Positions 1 through 6,420 of a stretch of 15,430 bases of DNA are shown here, piece after piece. This DNA comes from Candidatus Omnitrophota bacterium (GTDB taxonomy: Bacteria > Omnitrophota > Gorgyraeia > Gygaellales > Profunditerraquicolaceae): the NCBI GenBank assembly GCA_026387555.1, contig JAPLLM010000108.1:1-15430 (forward strand). Reading direction: 5' to 3'. The position numbers were made by a program, and so were the translations under genes. Within the stretch, counting starts at the first letter, position 1, and each line of letters starts with the position of its first letter. Under the pieces are notes generated by a model. That model saw nothing but the letters and a program-made list of their open reading frames with translations, was not told where the DNA came from and did no database searches.

Positions 1-1017
1 ACCGAAAAACGCGGATTTTATATCGCAAGCCAAAGGCGCGGTTGCGCCCAGTGACAATGCCCGATCCAACACCGCAACCTTAGAAACTTTTTTAAGCGCA
101 TCACAGATCTCCTGCGCCGGGAATGGACGATAGCTGATTACCTTTAATAATCCCACTTTCTTTCCTTTGGCGCGCAGCTCATCAACAACATCCTTGACCG
201 TGCCGCAGACCGCGCCCATAGCCACGATCACCCGCTCGGCGTCTTCCAGGCGATAACCCTCGACCAACCCGGGGTAATTGCGCCCGAATTGCTTGGAAAA
301 ATCTGCCATCACCTTGGGGATAAATTTCAGTGCCTCTTCCTGTGTTTTTTGAACGGCATAACGCGTTTCAGTATAATATTCCGGGTCAACCAGCGGGCCC
401 ATAGTTATAGGATTGTCCACGTCTAATTTATATAAAGGTTTATAGGGCGGGAGGAATTTATCTACTTCTTCCTGGGTAGGCATATCCACTGTTTCAATAC
501 CGTGAGTAAGAGTGAAACCATCCATACAGACCATTACCGGAAGCATCATTGACTTATCTTCGGCAATGCGGTAGGCCATAAAATGCAGGTCCACGGTATC
601 CTGTACATTTTCGGCATAAAGTTGGATCCAGCCGGAATCGCGCAGCGATACAGTATCCTGCTGATCATTCCAGATATTTATGGGCGCGGATATCGCGCGG
701 TTAGCATCGGTCATGACCACGGGCAGGCGCATACCGGCGATATTAAAAACCACCTCCATCATATAGAATAGGCCTTGCGAACTGGTCGCGGTATAAGACC
801 TCACTCCGGCAGCAGATGCGCCTAAGACAACAGATGCGGCAGAATGTTCGCTCTCCACGTTTACGGTCTGCGCATTTAATTTACCTTCAGCCACCATTGC
901 CGCTAAATCTTCAACGATATGCGTCTGGGGAGTGATCGGATAAGCCGAGATAACCCCGGGCTTGCATAACCTTACTGCCTCCGCTACGGCATGTGAACCT
1001 TCAAAAAATTGCTTCAT
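1..1017 (-). CDS. porA: Pyruvate:ferredoxin oxidoreductase alpha subunit, C-terminus cut by window edge
   Basis: This subunit belongs to a 2-oxoacid:ferredoxin oxidoreductase, which reversibly converts pyruvate, CoA and oxidised ferredoxin to acetyl-CoA, CO2 and reduced ferredoxin in the cytoplasm. The first 339 residues are visible. The protein opens MKQFFEGSHAVAEAV and carries YPITPQT at residues 26-32, the typical motif of the pyrimidine-binding part of the alpha chain. Further on come a VNVESEHSA stretch and, near the edge, VLDRALSLGATAPL, which matches the hinge region of PorA proteins. About 50-60 residues are probably missing, judging by the usual family length near 390. The start ATG (1015-1017) overlaps the porD stop as ATGA, so the two are translationally coupled. 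The order G-D-A fits the porGDAB arrangement, so porB is expected just beyond the left edge. Pyruvate specificity is inferred from family resemblance; a related 2-oxoacid cannot be excluded. Confidence 0.93.
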   Translation of the reverse strand, partial: MKQFFEGSHAVAEAVRLCKPGVISAYPITPQTHIVEDLAAMVAEGKLNAQTVNVESEHSAASVVLGASAAGVRSYTATSSQGLFYMMEVVFNIAGMRLPVVMTDANRAISAPINIWNDQQDTVSLRDSGWIQLYAENVQDTVDLHFMAYRIAEDKSMMLPVMVCMDGFTLTHGIETVDMPTQEEVDKFLPPYKPLYKLDVDNPITMGPLVDPEYYTETRYAVQKTQEEALKFIPKVMADFSKQFGRNYPGLVEGYRLEDAERVIVAMGAVCGTVKDVVDELRAKGKKVGLLKVISYRPFPAQEICDALKKVSKVAVLDRALSLGATAPLACDIKSAFFG

Positions 1018-1274
1018 TTATCTTCCTCTTTAACCATCTCAATATCTTTTTTAGGACAGATCGCTGCGCAGTTACCGCAACCTTTGCAGAAATCAGGATC
1101 GTAATCGTAATTATTCTTACCTTCTCCGCTGATGCAGGCCTCGGGGCAGATTATCGCGCACATATTGCAGGCGATACAGTTTTTCTTTAAATACTTGGGC
1201 TTTGTTCCGCTGCGCCACGAACCGGTTTTATTGCTTTTACTTGAACCGGGTTTTACGATTAAAGGGCCGAACAT
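1014..1274 (-). CDS. porD: Pyruvate:ferredoxin oxidoreductase delta (ferredoxin-like) subunit
   Basis: This 86-residue 2[4Fe-4S] ferredoxin-type subunit passes electrons from the catalytic subunits to free ferredoxin. Two classic cluster motifs are visible: C33-x2-C36-x2-C39-x3-C43-P and C63-x2-C66-x2-C69-x3-C73-P. The 32 residues before the first cluster are basic and include GSWRSGTKP, as is usual for PorD. The length matches the family. Its ATG shares one base with the porG stop (TAATG), and its own TGA overlaps the porA start by 4 nt. Equal amounts of the three subunits from one transcript are therefore likely. No cysteine is missing, so both clusters should assemble. Confidence 0.95.
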   Translation of the reverse strand: MFGPLIVKPGSSKSNKTGSWRSGTKPKYLKKNCIACNMCAIICPEACISGEGKNNYDYDPDFCKGCGNCAAICPKKDIEMVKEEDK

Positions 1275-1825
1275 TATTTACCCCCGATATTTTTAACGAA
1301 TTGAAAACCTTCTTTGACTGCCAGCAGGTTTGCCTCTTGGGCCTTTCCTGAAAATCTATGCTTTATAGCCTCTAAAAGGGTCCCTAAATCCAACTCTCCG
1401 CTGGCCGCGGCAAAGGCGCCGATCAAGGCGGTATTCCCTAACGGCCTGCCTATATATTTCATGGCAATATCATTTGCCGGAACGACATAAACCCTCTGGG
1501 TAGCGCTTACTTTAGGAGCAGGAGCGCCTTCTTTATCATTGATTACGGCGATCCCTTTATCTTTAAGGCCGGAAAAACAATTAAACCCGCGCATAAGCGT
1601 CGGATCCATGATCAAGAGATAGTCAGGCTCATAGATCTGGCTTCTTAAACGCACGGGTTTTACGTCCACGCGCACAAAGGCATTCATGGGCGCGCCCATG
1701 CGGGCAGCCCCGAAGCTGGGAAAGGCATAGGGATACATACCTTTTAAGAAGTACGCGTAGCCTAAAAGTGTGGCGGTAGTGATTGCGCCTTGTCCGGCGC
1801 GAGCGTGTATTCTGATTTCTTTCAT
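1274..1825 (-). CDS. porG: Pyruvate:ferredoxin oxidoreductase gamma subunit
   Basis: This 183-residue protein is the gamma subunit of 2-oxoacid:ferredoxin oxidoreductase (POR_gamma family). The N-terminus MKEIRIHARAGQGAITTATLL is a variant of the usual GRGGQG motif, with ARAGQG here. It is followed by YAFPSFGAARMGAPMNAFVR and DYLLIMDPTLM, both typical of the family. It is the first gene of the por operon. The start ATG (1823-1825) is preceded by AAAGGT at 1831-1836, five bases upstream, as a ribosome binding site. The consensus promoter at 1863-1891 lies about 40 nt upstream, which gives a short leader. The stop overlaps porD by one base. Confidence 0.95.
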   Translation of the reverse strand: MKEIRIHARAGQGAITTATLLGYAYFLKGMYPYAFPSFGAARMGAPMNAFVRVDVKPVRLRSQIYEPDYLLIMDPTLMRGFNCFSGLKDKGIAVINDKEGAPAPKVSATQRVYVVPANDIAMKYIGRPLGNTALIGAFAAASGELDLGTLLEAIKHRFSGKAQEANLLAVKEGFQFVKNIGGK

Positions 1826-1862
1826 GGATTACCTTTAACTAAACGAACAAAAGTAGAAATGG

Positions 1863-1891
1863 ATTATACGACTAATCCCGCTGTTTGTCAA
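1863..1891 (-). promoter_or_regulatory. Perfect sigma-70 consensus promoter for the porGDA operon
   Basis: On the minus strand TTGACA (1891-1886) and TATAAT (1868-1863) are separated by exactly 17 bases (1885-1869), so both boxes match the bacterial housekeeping consensus at 12 of 12 positions. The expected transcription start is near 1855-1857, about 30 nt before the porG ATG. The site sits in the only clear gap between the MetE-like gene and porG, in the right orientation. A match this strong suggests high constitutive expression of the oxidoreductase. No operator-like palindrome was seen next to it. Confidence 0.88.
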
Positions 1892-1902
1892 ATAATTATT
1901 TT

Positions 1903-2934
1903 TTAGGTGATTTTTTGTAAAAGCGCGGAGGTTTCAGTCAGGAGCTTAAAGATCTTAGCCGCCTTACCTATATCAAGGCTGCCTAAACCGCAGGAGGGGC
2001 TTACCAGCAGGCGCTCAAGGAGCAATTGCCGGCTTATTCCCTTCTTCTCCAGAATATCTATGCCGCTCTTTACCTTATTAACCAGTAACTCCGGGGTAAT
2101 TTTCTCGGAAAAGCCTTCCGTAGGTACAATGCCCCAACAGACCGCCCCTCCCCTTTCAAAAAAACCTTTTAAGGCTGGTGCGTAAAGCACAAACTTATCC
2201 TGAAAATCAAAAGCGTCAAAGTTGATTATATCCAGACCCGGGGTGTCGGTAAAGATCGACCAATCGGTGTTCCCGCAGCAGTGCGCGCCCACTAAACAAT
2301 CTTCGGACTTAAAACCCGAGATAAATTCCGAAAACCCCCTGATGACATCTTCGCGGTTCAAAGATGTATAAGCCGAGCCAAAAGCGCTCAAGTATGGCTC
2401 ATCAAAGAAAAGGATGACCTTCTTGCCGAATTTGCGGAATAATTTTATCTGCCATAGGGCTTTAGCAGCCAACCCCTTGATGATGACCTCCATAAAAACC
2501 TTATTGTGCATTAGCGGTTTGCCTTCTTCATCGTTAAGCGAGGCAGCAAAGGTAAAAGGGCCGGTGACCTGGCATTTAATGAAATCGAATCCGGCTATCC
2601 CTTTCTCTAATCTACAATAGAACTCGTACAGGCCGGAAGCGTAAGGCGCGGAAATCTTAAAATATTCCGTATCTCCGTCGATGATCTTAGCGTAGAAATC
2701 CTCCAGCTCTTTATCTTTATGAACGGGGTCAAACTTAACACCTTCGGCGCTGAATCTCAAACAGGGTAAATTTTCGCTAAATTGGGCGACCATCCCTTCG
2801 CGCTTATCTCTACACGGAAGCTGCGGCCAAAAAGGAGTTTGCGGTAACGATTTTAATACTAAATCCACCGCTTCCTTTGCGTCTTTATGCGGAAGACTCC
2901 CGATACCTAATGCTAGACCCTTAAACTTATCCAT
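1903..2934 (-). CDS. MetE-like (UROD/MetE superfamily) zinc-dependent methyltransferase-type protein
   Basis: The 343-residue protein resembles the C-terminal catalytic half of cobalamin-independent methionine synthase and the uroporphyrinogen decarboxylase-like fold. Visible motifs are GIGSLPHKD at the N-terminus (residues 10-18), QVTGPFTF (122-129), FFDEP (176-180), AHCCGNTDW (217-225) and VSPSCGLGS (311-319). H218, C220 and C315 sit where MetE zinc ligands are expected, so a thiolate-activating zinc site is likely. The N-terminal duplicate domain of full MetE is absent, as in the short 'core' methionine synthases of anaerobes. The methyl donor and acceptor cannot be read from the sequence. 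The frame is open upstream to 3078, but the ATG at 2934 is preferred: it is preceded by GAGGGAGAAG and lies one base past the stop of the preceding gene, and the extension only re-reads that gene in another frame. Confidence 0.82.
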   Translation of the reverse strand: MDKFKGLALGIGSLPHKDAKEAVDLVLKSLPQTPFWPQLPCRDKREGMVAQFSENLPCLRFSAEGVKFDPVHKDKELEDFYAKIIDGDTEYFKISAPYASGLYEFYCRLEKGIAGFDFIKCQVTGPFTFAASLNDEEGKPLMHNKVFMEVIIKGLAAKALWQIKLFRKFGKKVILFFDEPYLSAFGSAYTSLNREDVIRGFSEFISGFKSEDCLVGAHCCGNTDWSIFTDTPGLDIINFDAFDFQDKFVLYAPALKGFFERGGAVCWGIVPTEGFSEKITPELLVNKVKSGIDILEKKGISRQLLLERLLVSPSCGLGSLDIGKAAKIFKLLTETSALLQKIT

Positions 2935-2935
2935 G

Positions 2936-3403
2936 TTATTTCTCGATCTTCTCCCTCTTGAGCTCTCCGCTGGTGCCGATCTGAACGACTTCTTCGATAT
3001 TGATCTTATAAACCAGGAATTTTTCCGACATCGATATTTCAAAATTCTTATGGCTACGTTCGGTAGATACACCTTCAATAATGCGTTTTGCCGAAAGGTC
3101 GATCTCTTTAGCGATGACGTCTTCGCAGATAGCCTGATAAACCGGCCCGTTTTTGATTATATCAACCGCACCGTTAAGCTGATAACCCATCAAGGTTTCA
3201 GTATCCACAAAAGACACGGAAACCCTAGGATTAATCTTTAAATTCTCCCAAGTGTGGCCGAAACTATAATCAATAAGATACAAGAAGCTGTTTTCTATTT
3301 TGAGCAGGAATTTAGGGGCAGCGTTAGGCCGGCCCTTAAAATCGCAGGTGGCGACACTTACAAATTCCCTCCCCTCTAAGATTTTACTTATATTCTTTAA
3401 CAT
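2936..3403 (-). CDS. Pyridoxamine 5'-phosphate oxidase-family (flavin split-barrel) protein
   Basis: This 155-residue protein fits the PNPOx-like split beta-barrel fold that binds FMN or related flavins. The first part reads as helix then strands: ILEGREFVSVATCDFKGRPNAAPKF, typical of these proteins (EFVSVAT-x-D-x-G-x-P-x-x-AP). It continues with FLYLIDYSFGHTWENLKINPRVSVSF, where the NLKxNPRVSVSF stretch is a family hallmark. The C-terminal part is less conserved. The substrate is unknown; true PNPOx activity is not claimed. The ATG at 3403 is preferred over an in-frame TTG at 3436 because the barrel homology begins there. It overlaps the preceding gene by 20 nt. The MetE-like gene follows one base later, so the pair is probably cotranslated. 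Confidence 0.8.
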   Translation of the reverse strand: MLKNISKILEGREFVSVATCDFKGRPNAAPKFLLKIENSFLYLIDYSFGHTWENLKINPRVSVSFVDTETLMGYQLNGAVDIIKNGPVYQAICEDVIAKEIDLSAKRIIEGVSTERSHKNFEISMSEKFLVYKINIEEVVQIGTSGELKREKIEK

Positions 3404-3770
3404 GGTCGCGTAAGGCGCTTGAAAAAACCTGTTCAAAATCGTAGACGTTCTTAAAATCCCTCAGAGAATCTTCTTCGGTCTTGGAAAGTATCTTTTTATT
3501 TATCATATTGAATACGATATTCCCGAAATCCTCGGTGTTACTTATACCCCAATGTGAAAATACAGTCCGGACCATCGGGCCGAACTGCTCCAAAGCCATA
3601 TCACGGATACCCTCGGCTAACTCCTGCCCCTTGACATGCCCCTGGCGCTTAAAGCGTTTTTGAGTAAAGTGCAACCCCTGCATTACAAACTCATAAGCGC
3701 CCGGCTTATACCTGGCGTCTTTTGCGCATATCTCATCCACAACCTGATAGAAATCCTTCTGTTCTTTCAT
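3384..3770 (-). CDS. Minf_1886-family conserved protein of unknown function
   Basis: The 128-residue protein resembles the Minf_1886 family of conserved hypotheticals. Recognisable features are an N-terminal helix (FYQVVDEICAKDARYKPGAYEFV), the phrase GLHFTQKRF, and a central GxxLAEGIRDMALEQFGPMVRTVFSHWGI segment. The last part is a charged helix (EDSLRDFKNVYDFEQVF). No signal peptide, membrane segment or cysteine cluster is seen; it has one cysteine. The family is mainly known from Planctomycetes and Verrucomicrobia, and this is one of the better clues to a PVC affiliation. The function is unknown. The start is the ATG at 3770, with GAGG a little far upstream. It is the first gene after the long structured spacer and overlaps the flavin protein by 20 nt. 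Confidence 0.75.
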   Translation of the reverse strand: MKEQKDFYQVVDEICAKDARYKPGAYEFVMQGLHFTQKRFKRQGHVKGQELAEGIRDMALEQFGPMVRTVFSHWGISNTEDFGNIVFNMINKKILSKTEEDSLRDFKNVYDFEQVFSSALRDHVKEYK

Positions 3771-3792
3771 ATTAATTAAGCCTCAACTTCGT

Positions 3793-4072
3793 GCAGCCCA
3801 ATCTCTATCCCCTGCTTCGGGGTGTGTGCTCGTCAAATTTTCCTCGCCCACACCCGCTCGCGGGGCCCCTCAATGGGCTGCTCGAATCGAAACACTGTGA
3901 GCGGCTGACGGGGCTTGAGTCGAGCAGCATCTGAAAAGTGCGTTGCGGGCACGGATCCCGCATCCGGCTCCTGATTATAGAAAACGGCTTTATACACGGC
4001 CCGGATGCGGGAGAGCAACGCATTTTTCCGAAGCGAAGATTTTCCACGCCGGGGAAAATCGAGCGATGCTGC
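3793..4072 (-). repeat. Non-coding element of three chained inverted repeats with overlapping arms
   Basis: The stretch 3771-4095 between the LUD gene and the Minf_1886-family gene has no convincing gene but is full of palindromes. Hairpin A spans 3924-4072 with outer arms GCAGCATC (3924-3931) and GATGCTGC (4065-4072). Inside it are a side hairpin (4038-4045 with 4053-4060) and a long stem made of 3934-3946 with 4015-4027 (one mismatch) and 3956-3967 with 4001-4012 (12 bp perfect). Hairpin B pairs 3877-3885 with 3920-3928 (9 bp). Hairpin C pairs 3793-3800 with 3874-3881, enclosing 3820-3826 with 3849-3855. Arms of A and B share 3924-3928, and arms of B and C share 3877-3881. It could be a palindromic repeat element of the REP/MITE type or a structured RNA; the strand given is that of the surrounding transcript. 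Confidence 0.75.
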
Positions 4073-4095
4073 AAGACCAAACACCGGCAGCCGAA

Positions 4096-4722
4096 CTAGT
4101 ATCCTAAACTCTCTCCTACGAGAATTACCCTAAGCCTGCCCGGAGAAACTTCTGCTTCGATGGTCAAAATCTGACAACACATCCTTTTATATTCCGGGAA
4201 ACGGCAAATCTCGTCGTGGCAGCGGCCGTCCTTAAGACAGGCGCTCTCCCAATTCAGGCGCTTGCAATTTAAGGGTGTCGCGAATTCGCGCGCCCTTGTC
4301 ATCGCCTCCTGAATATTAGCGGTGATTTTATTTATCCCGCAGATGACGATCACGTTTTTAGCGTAGGCTACCCCGCTGGTGCGGTTGCCGTAACCGCTAA
4401 AAAATACCATCTCGCCGTTTTGAGAAATAGCATTAGCGCTCGCCAGATAAAAATCCGCGAGTGTCGCTTCTCTTCTGATCTTCAAACTCTCTTCCCGGCT
4501 TATTCCCGCTTTGTAAGGGTCGAAAACTTTATTCCCCCGCGCTGCCAGCGCCTTGATCACTTCGATCTCTTCCAGGGTCTTTGAACCGGAAAAACCTATG
4601 CTCGCTTCTTTAGGGATCATCTCTAAAACGGCGGCTTTCGCAAGATCCCTAGCCTTACAATACAACCCCGCGATATTCCTCTTGCGCCAGTTCTCGAATA
4701 AAACTTCGACTTGTTTATCCAT
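4096..4722 (-). CDS. LUD-domain (DUF162) protein with C-terminal cysteine cluster
   Basis: The 208-residue protein belongs to the LUD/DUF162 family that includes LutC/YkgG. Family features are IGFSGSKTLEEI (residues 42-53), FYLASANAISQNGEMVF (91-107), and GYGNRTSGVAYAKNVIVICGINKI (110-133), matching the 'SANA-x-T/S-x-NGE ... GNR' signature. The C-terminus has cysteines at 153, 162, 168, 173, 182 and 183, arranged like the C-x5-C-x4-C tail of the short anaerobic LUD subfamily, possibly a metal site. No LutA or LutB partner is nearby, so lactate oxidation should not be assumed. It starts two bases after the TlpA stop and is the last gene before the structured spacer. Family assignment is firm; function is unknown. 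Confidence 0.83.
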   Translation of the reverse strand: MDKQVEVLFENWRKRNIAGLYCKARDLAKAAVLEMIPKEASIGFSGSKTLEEIEVIKALAARGNKVFDPYKAGISREESLKIRREATLADFYLASANAISQNGEMVFFSGYGNRTSGVAYAKNVIVICGINKITANIQEAMTRAREFATPLNCKRLNWESACLKDGRCHDEICRFPEYKRMCCQILTIEAEVSPGRLRVILVGESLGY

Positions 4723-4724
4723 TG

Positions 4725-5207
4725 CTAATTTTTAGGTAAAATACCTTTGTAGTCGTCGGGAAAATAGTTATCGGAAAAAACAACCATCCCGTTCTTACCC
4801 ACAAGAAAAAACGTGGGTACACCCATTATGCCGTAGGTATCGCTTACCGTGGTATCCTCGTCAAAGAGAACGGGAAACCTGACGCCATTCGCACTAGTAT
4901 ATCTCTCCACCTTCTCTTTGGGCTCTCCTACGTTGATCGCTAAAACCACTATGCCGTCCTTAACCAACTCTACGGATCTAGCGCTAAGCTTCTTAATCTC
5001 GTTCCGGCAGAAAGGACACCAGGTAGTCCAGAAAAACAAGAGCACATTGCTCTTTCCTTTATAATCGCTTAAGGAATAGGTCTTCTGATCCAGCCCCGAT
5101 AATCTAAAATCAAGCGCGACAAGCGTATTATTATTCTTTGCCCAGGCAAAGCATGCCGGAGAAAGAACTACCGCCACGACTAAAACGCAGAGCAGAAACT
5201 TTTTCAT
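4725..5207 (-). CDS. TlpA/ResA-like exported thioredoxin
   Basis: This 160-residue exported thiol-disulfide oxidoreductase is of the AhpC/TSA-Redoxin type. Residues 1-23 form a signal peptide or membrane anchor (MKKFLLCVLVVAVVLSPACFAWA). A cysteine lies at position 19, but the residues before it (S-P-A) are not a good lipobox. The redox motif WCPFC has C64 and C67, and the cis-proline loop GVPT is at 129-132. The segment between them shows the insert typical of TlpA/ResA proteins. The preferred start is the ATG at 5207, not the open upstream frame: it follows AGAGG by eight bases, starts the signal peptide, and overlaps the ccdA stop as ATGA. CcdA probably supplies electrons to it. Likely targets are apocytochromes or other extracytoplasmic thiols. 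Confidence 0.88.
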   Translation of the reverse strand: MKKFLLCVLVVAVVLSPACFAWAKNNNTLVALDFRLSGLDQKTYSLSDYKGKSNVLLFFWTTWCPFCRNEIKKLSARSVELVKDGIVVLAINVGEPKEKVERYTSANGVRFPVLFDEDTTVSDTYGIMGVPTFFLVGKNGMVVFSDNYFPDDYKGILPKN

Positions 5208-5878
5208 ATAAACATCCTCTTTATCGCGCTGATCACAAGATATAAACCGGCAACAATCAAAAGAATAGCGAACGCCTTCTTTATATAATCCATCCATCTG
5301 CCCAGCTTAGGTATACCGGTCAAAGCCGCGCTAAAAGTTCCGATGATGATCAGCGGCAGGCCCATACCGAGGGCAAAAGTAAATAAAAGTAGCGTTCCGT
5401 AGACGAGGCTCTTCTTGATGGTCAGAAATGCCAGGATCGAACCTAACACCGGAGTTAAACACGGAGAAGCTACCAGCCCCGAGATAAGGCCTAATAAAAA
5501 TGCCGAGAAATTATTGCCTTTCTTTACCTCCGGGAGTTTTACAAAACGCAGCGCCGGTATGGCAAACAAATCCAACATGGATAATCCCAAAACCACAATA
5601 ACCCCTCCTACAACAATATGAGTTATGGGATTAGAGCTTACCTCTCCGAATATCTTTCCGGTAAGAGAAGCCAGTAAACCGAGAAAAGCATAGGTTACTG
5701 CGATACCCAGGACATAATTAAGGCTTAAAATAAAACCTTTAGCCTTTGAGCCTCCGGATTTGACGCCGATGTAACCTACGGTAACTGGGATCAAAGGATA
5801 GATGCACGGAGTCAAGGCGATAAATACGCCGCCTAAGAAAGAAATTATTAAATCAACAGGCTTACCCGAGAGAATCAT
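5204..5878 (-). CDS. ccdA: CcdA/DsbD-type transmembrane thiol electron transporter
   Basis: This 224-residue integral membrane protein moves reducing equivalents from cytoplasmic thioredoxin to exported thioredoxin-like proteins. Six hydrophobic segments can be seen at roughly residues 8-38, 48-72, 85-106, 124-150, 157-183 and 198-220. The two functional cysteines lie in the family's paired motifs TPCIYPLIP (C25) and SPCLTPVLG (C140). The length is that of a minimal CcdA without DsbD's outer domains. Its ATG lies inside the end of cutA (17-nt overlap), and its stop overlaps the tlpA start by 4 nt. The direct coupling to a TlpA gene is the usual arrangement and supports the pairing. No cytochrome c genes are visible nearby. 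Confidence 0.93.
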   Translation of the reverse strand: MILSGKPVDLIISFLGGVFIALTPCIYPLIPVTVGYIGVKSGGSKAKGFILSLNYVLGIAVTYAFLGLLASLTGKIFGEVSSNPITHIVVGGVIVVLGLSMLDLFAIPALRFVKLPEVKKGNNFSAFLLGLISGLVASPCLTPVLGSILAFLTIKKSLVYGTLLLFTFALGMGLPLIIIGTFSAALTGIPKLGRWMDYIKKAFAILLIVAGLYLVISAIKRMFI

Positions 5879-6176
5879 TTATCCACCTTAAATAAGCGGC
5901 ATCACCGGCTTTTATCGGAAGGCTGATTATCTCCGGGACTTGATAACTATGATTGGCTTTCACGGTTTTTATGATTTTGGGGAGCTTCCCTGATTTCGAC
6001 TTTACTATTAATAAAACTTCTCTGGCGCTCTCGATCTTGCCCTTCCACCAGAATAATGACTCTACTTTATCAATGATGTTCACGCAGGCAGCCAGCTTCT
6101 TACTGATAAGCGCCTCGGCAATGGCCCTCGCCTGCTTCTTATTTGCTGCGGTTATAAAAATTACCGTATACATCAT
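5862..6176 (-). CDS. cutA: CutA1-family divalent-ion tolerance protein
   Basis: The 104-residue protein matches CutA1, a small trimeric protein with a ferredoxin-like fold found in nearly all domains of life; its exact role is still unsettled. Visible hallmarks are ALISKKLAACVNI near residues 23-35, a WWKGKIE turn, a regularly hydrophobic EVLLIVKSK strand, and HSYQVPEIISLPI, the local form of the family's H-P-Y-E-V-P-E motif (P to S and E to Q here). Two adjacent ATGs at 6176 and 6173 could start the protein; the first is taken, and the eight upstream in-frame codons lie inside the spacer and the end of the preceding gene. It lies just after the 78-residue protein and overlaps ccdA by 17 nt. 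Confidence 0.9.
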   Translation of the reverse strand: MMYTVIFITAANKKQARAIAEALISKKLAACVNIIDKVESLFWWKGKIESAREVLLIVKSKSGKLPKIIKTVKANHSYQVPEIISLPIKAGDAAYLRWINDSLG

Positions 6177-6180
6177 AACA

Positions 6181-6417
6181 TTAACTCTTCTGCTCGTCAA
6201 TCTTAGCCGACTTTATCCTGCCGAATTGAGAGCAGACGTCAAAGATAACCATCGGGTCAACGGCTAGCATATTTACCTTAAAGTTTTTCGCGCTCCCATT
6301 TGAATCAAGACAGTCTTCGACTTTAACTTCATCCCCGAATTCCGCCAGAGAACTCTGAATAGCCTCACCTGTCGTGCCTTGCGCGTGCAATATGAACTCC
6401 AAAGCGAATTTTTGCAT
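6181..6417 (-). CDS. Small conserved-looking protein of unknown function, possible ferredoxin-like/ACT-type fold
   Basis: I do not recognise this 78-residue protein. It opens MQKFALEFILHAQG and ends in a charged tail (KIDEQKS). The pattern of hydrophobics reads as strand (FALEFILHA), helix (GEAIQSSLAEFG), strand (VKVEDCL), strand (NFKVNMLAV), helix (PMVIFDVCSQFG), strand (IKSAKI). That order is the beta-alpha-beta-beta-alpha-beta ferredoxin-like arrangement shared by ACT domains and CutA. It has two cysteines and no membrane segment. It begins three bases after the PgeF-family stop and ends just before cutA, so it is surely cotranscribed and probably real. A ligand-sensing or small oligomeric role is possible but only a guess. 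Confidence 0.7.
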   Translation of the reverse strand: MQKFALEFILHAQGTTGEAIQSSLAEFGDEVKVEDCLDSNGSAKNFKVNMLAVDPMVIFDVCSQFGRIKSAKIDEQKS

Positions 6418-6420
6418 AGA

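Noticed and set aside
2935..3078. 48-residue N-terminal extension of the MetE-like protein
   Set aside because: It re-reads the 3' end of the flavin split-barrel gene in another frame; the ATG at 2934 has a purine-rich binding site and begins the conserved region.
3974..3979. TATAAT on the minus strand in the apical loop of hairpin A as a promoter
   Set aside because: No sequence resembling TTGACA lies 16-18 bases upstream, and there is no extended -10 TG.
3805..4084. Two overlapping minus-strand open frames of 83 and 91 codons in the palindromic spacer
   Set aside because: Both merely translate the inverted repeats, have no ribosome binding site or recognisable domain, and the composition follows the hairpins rather than codon use of the neighbours.
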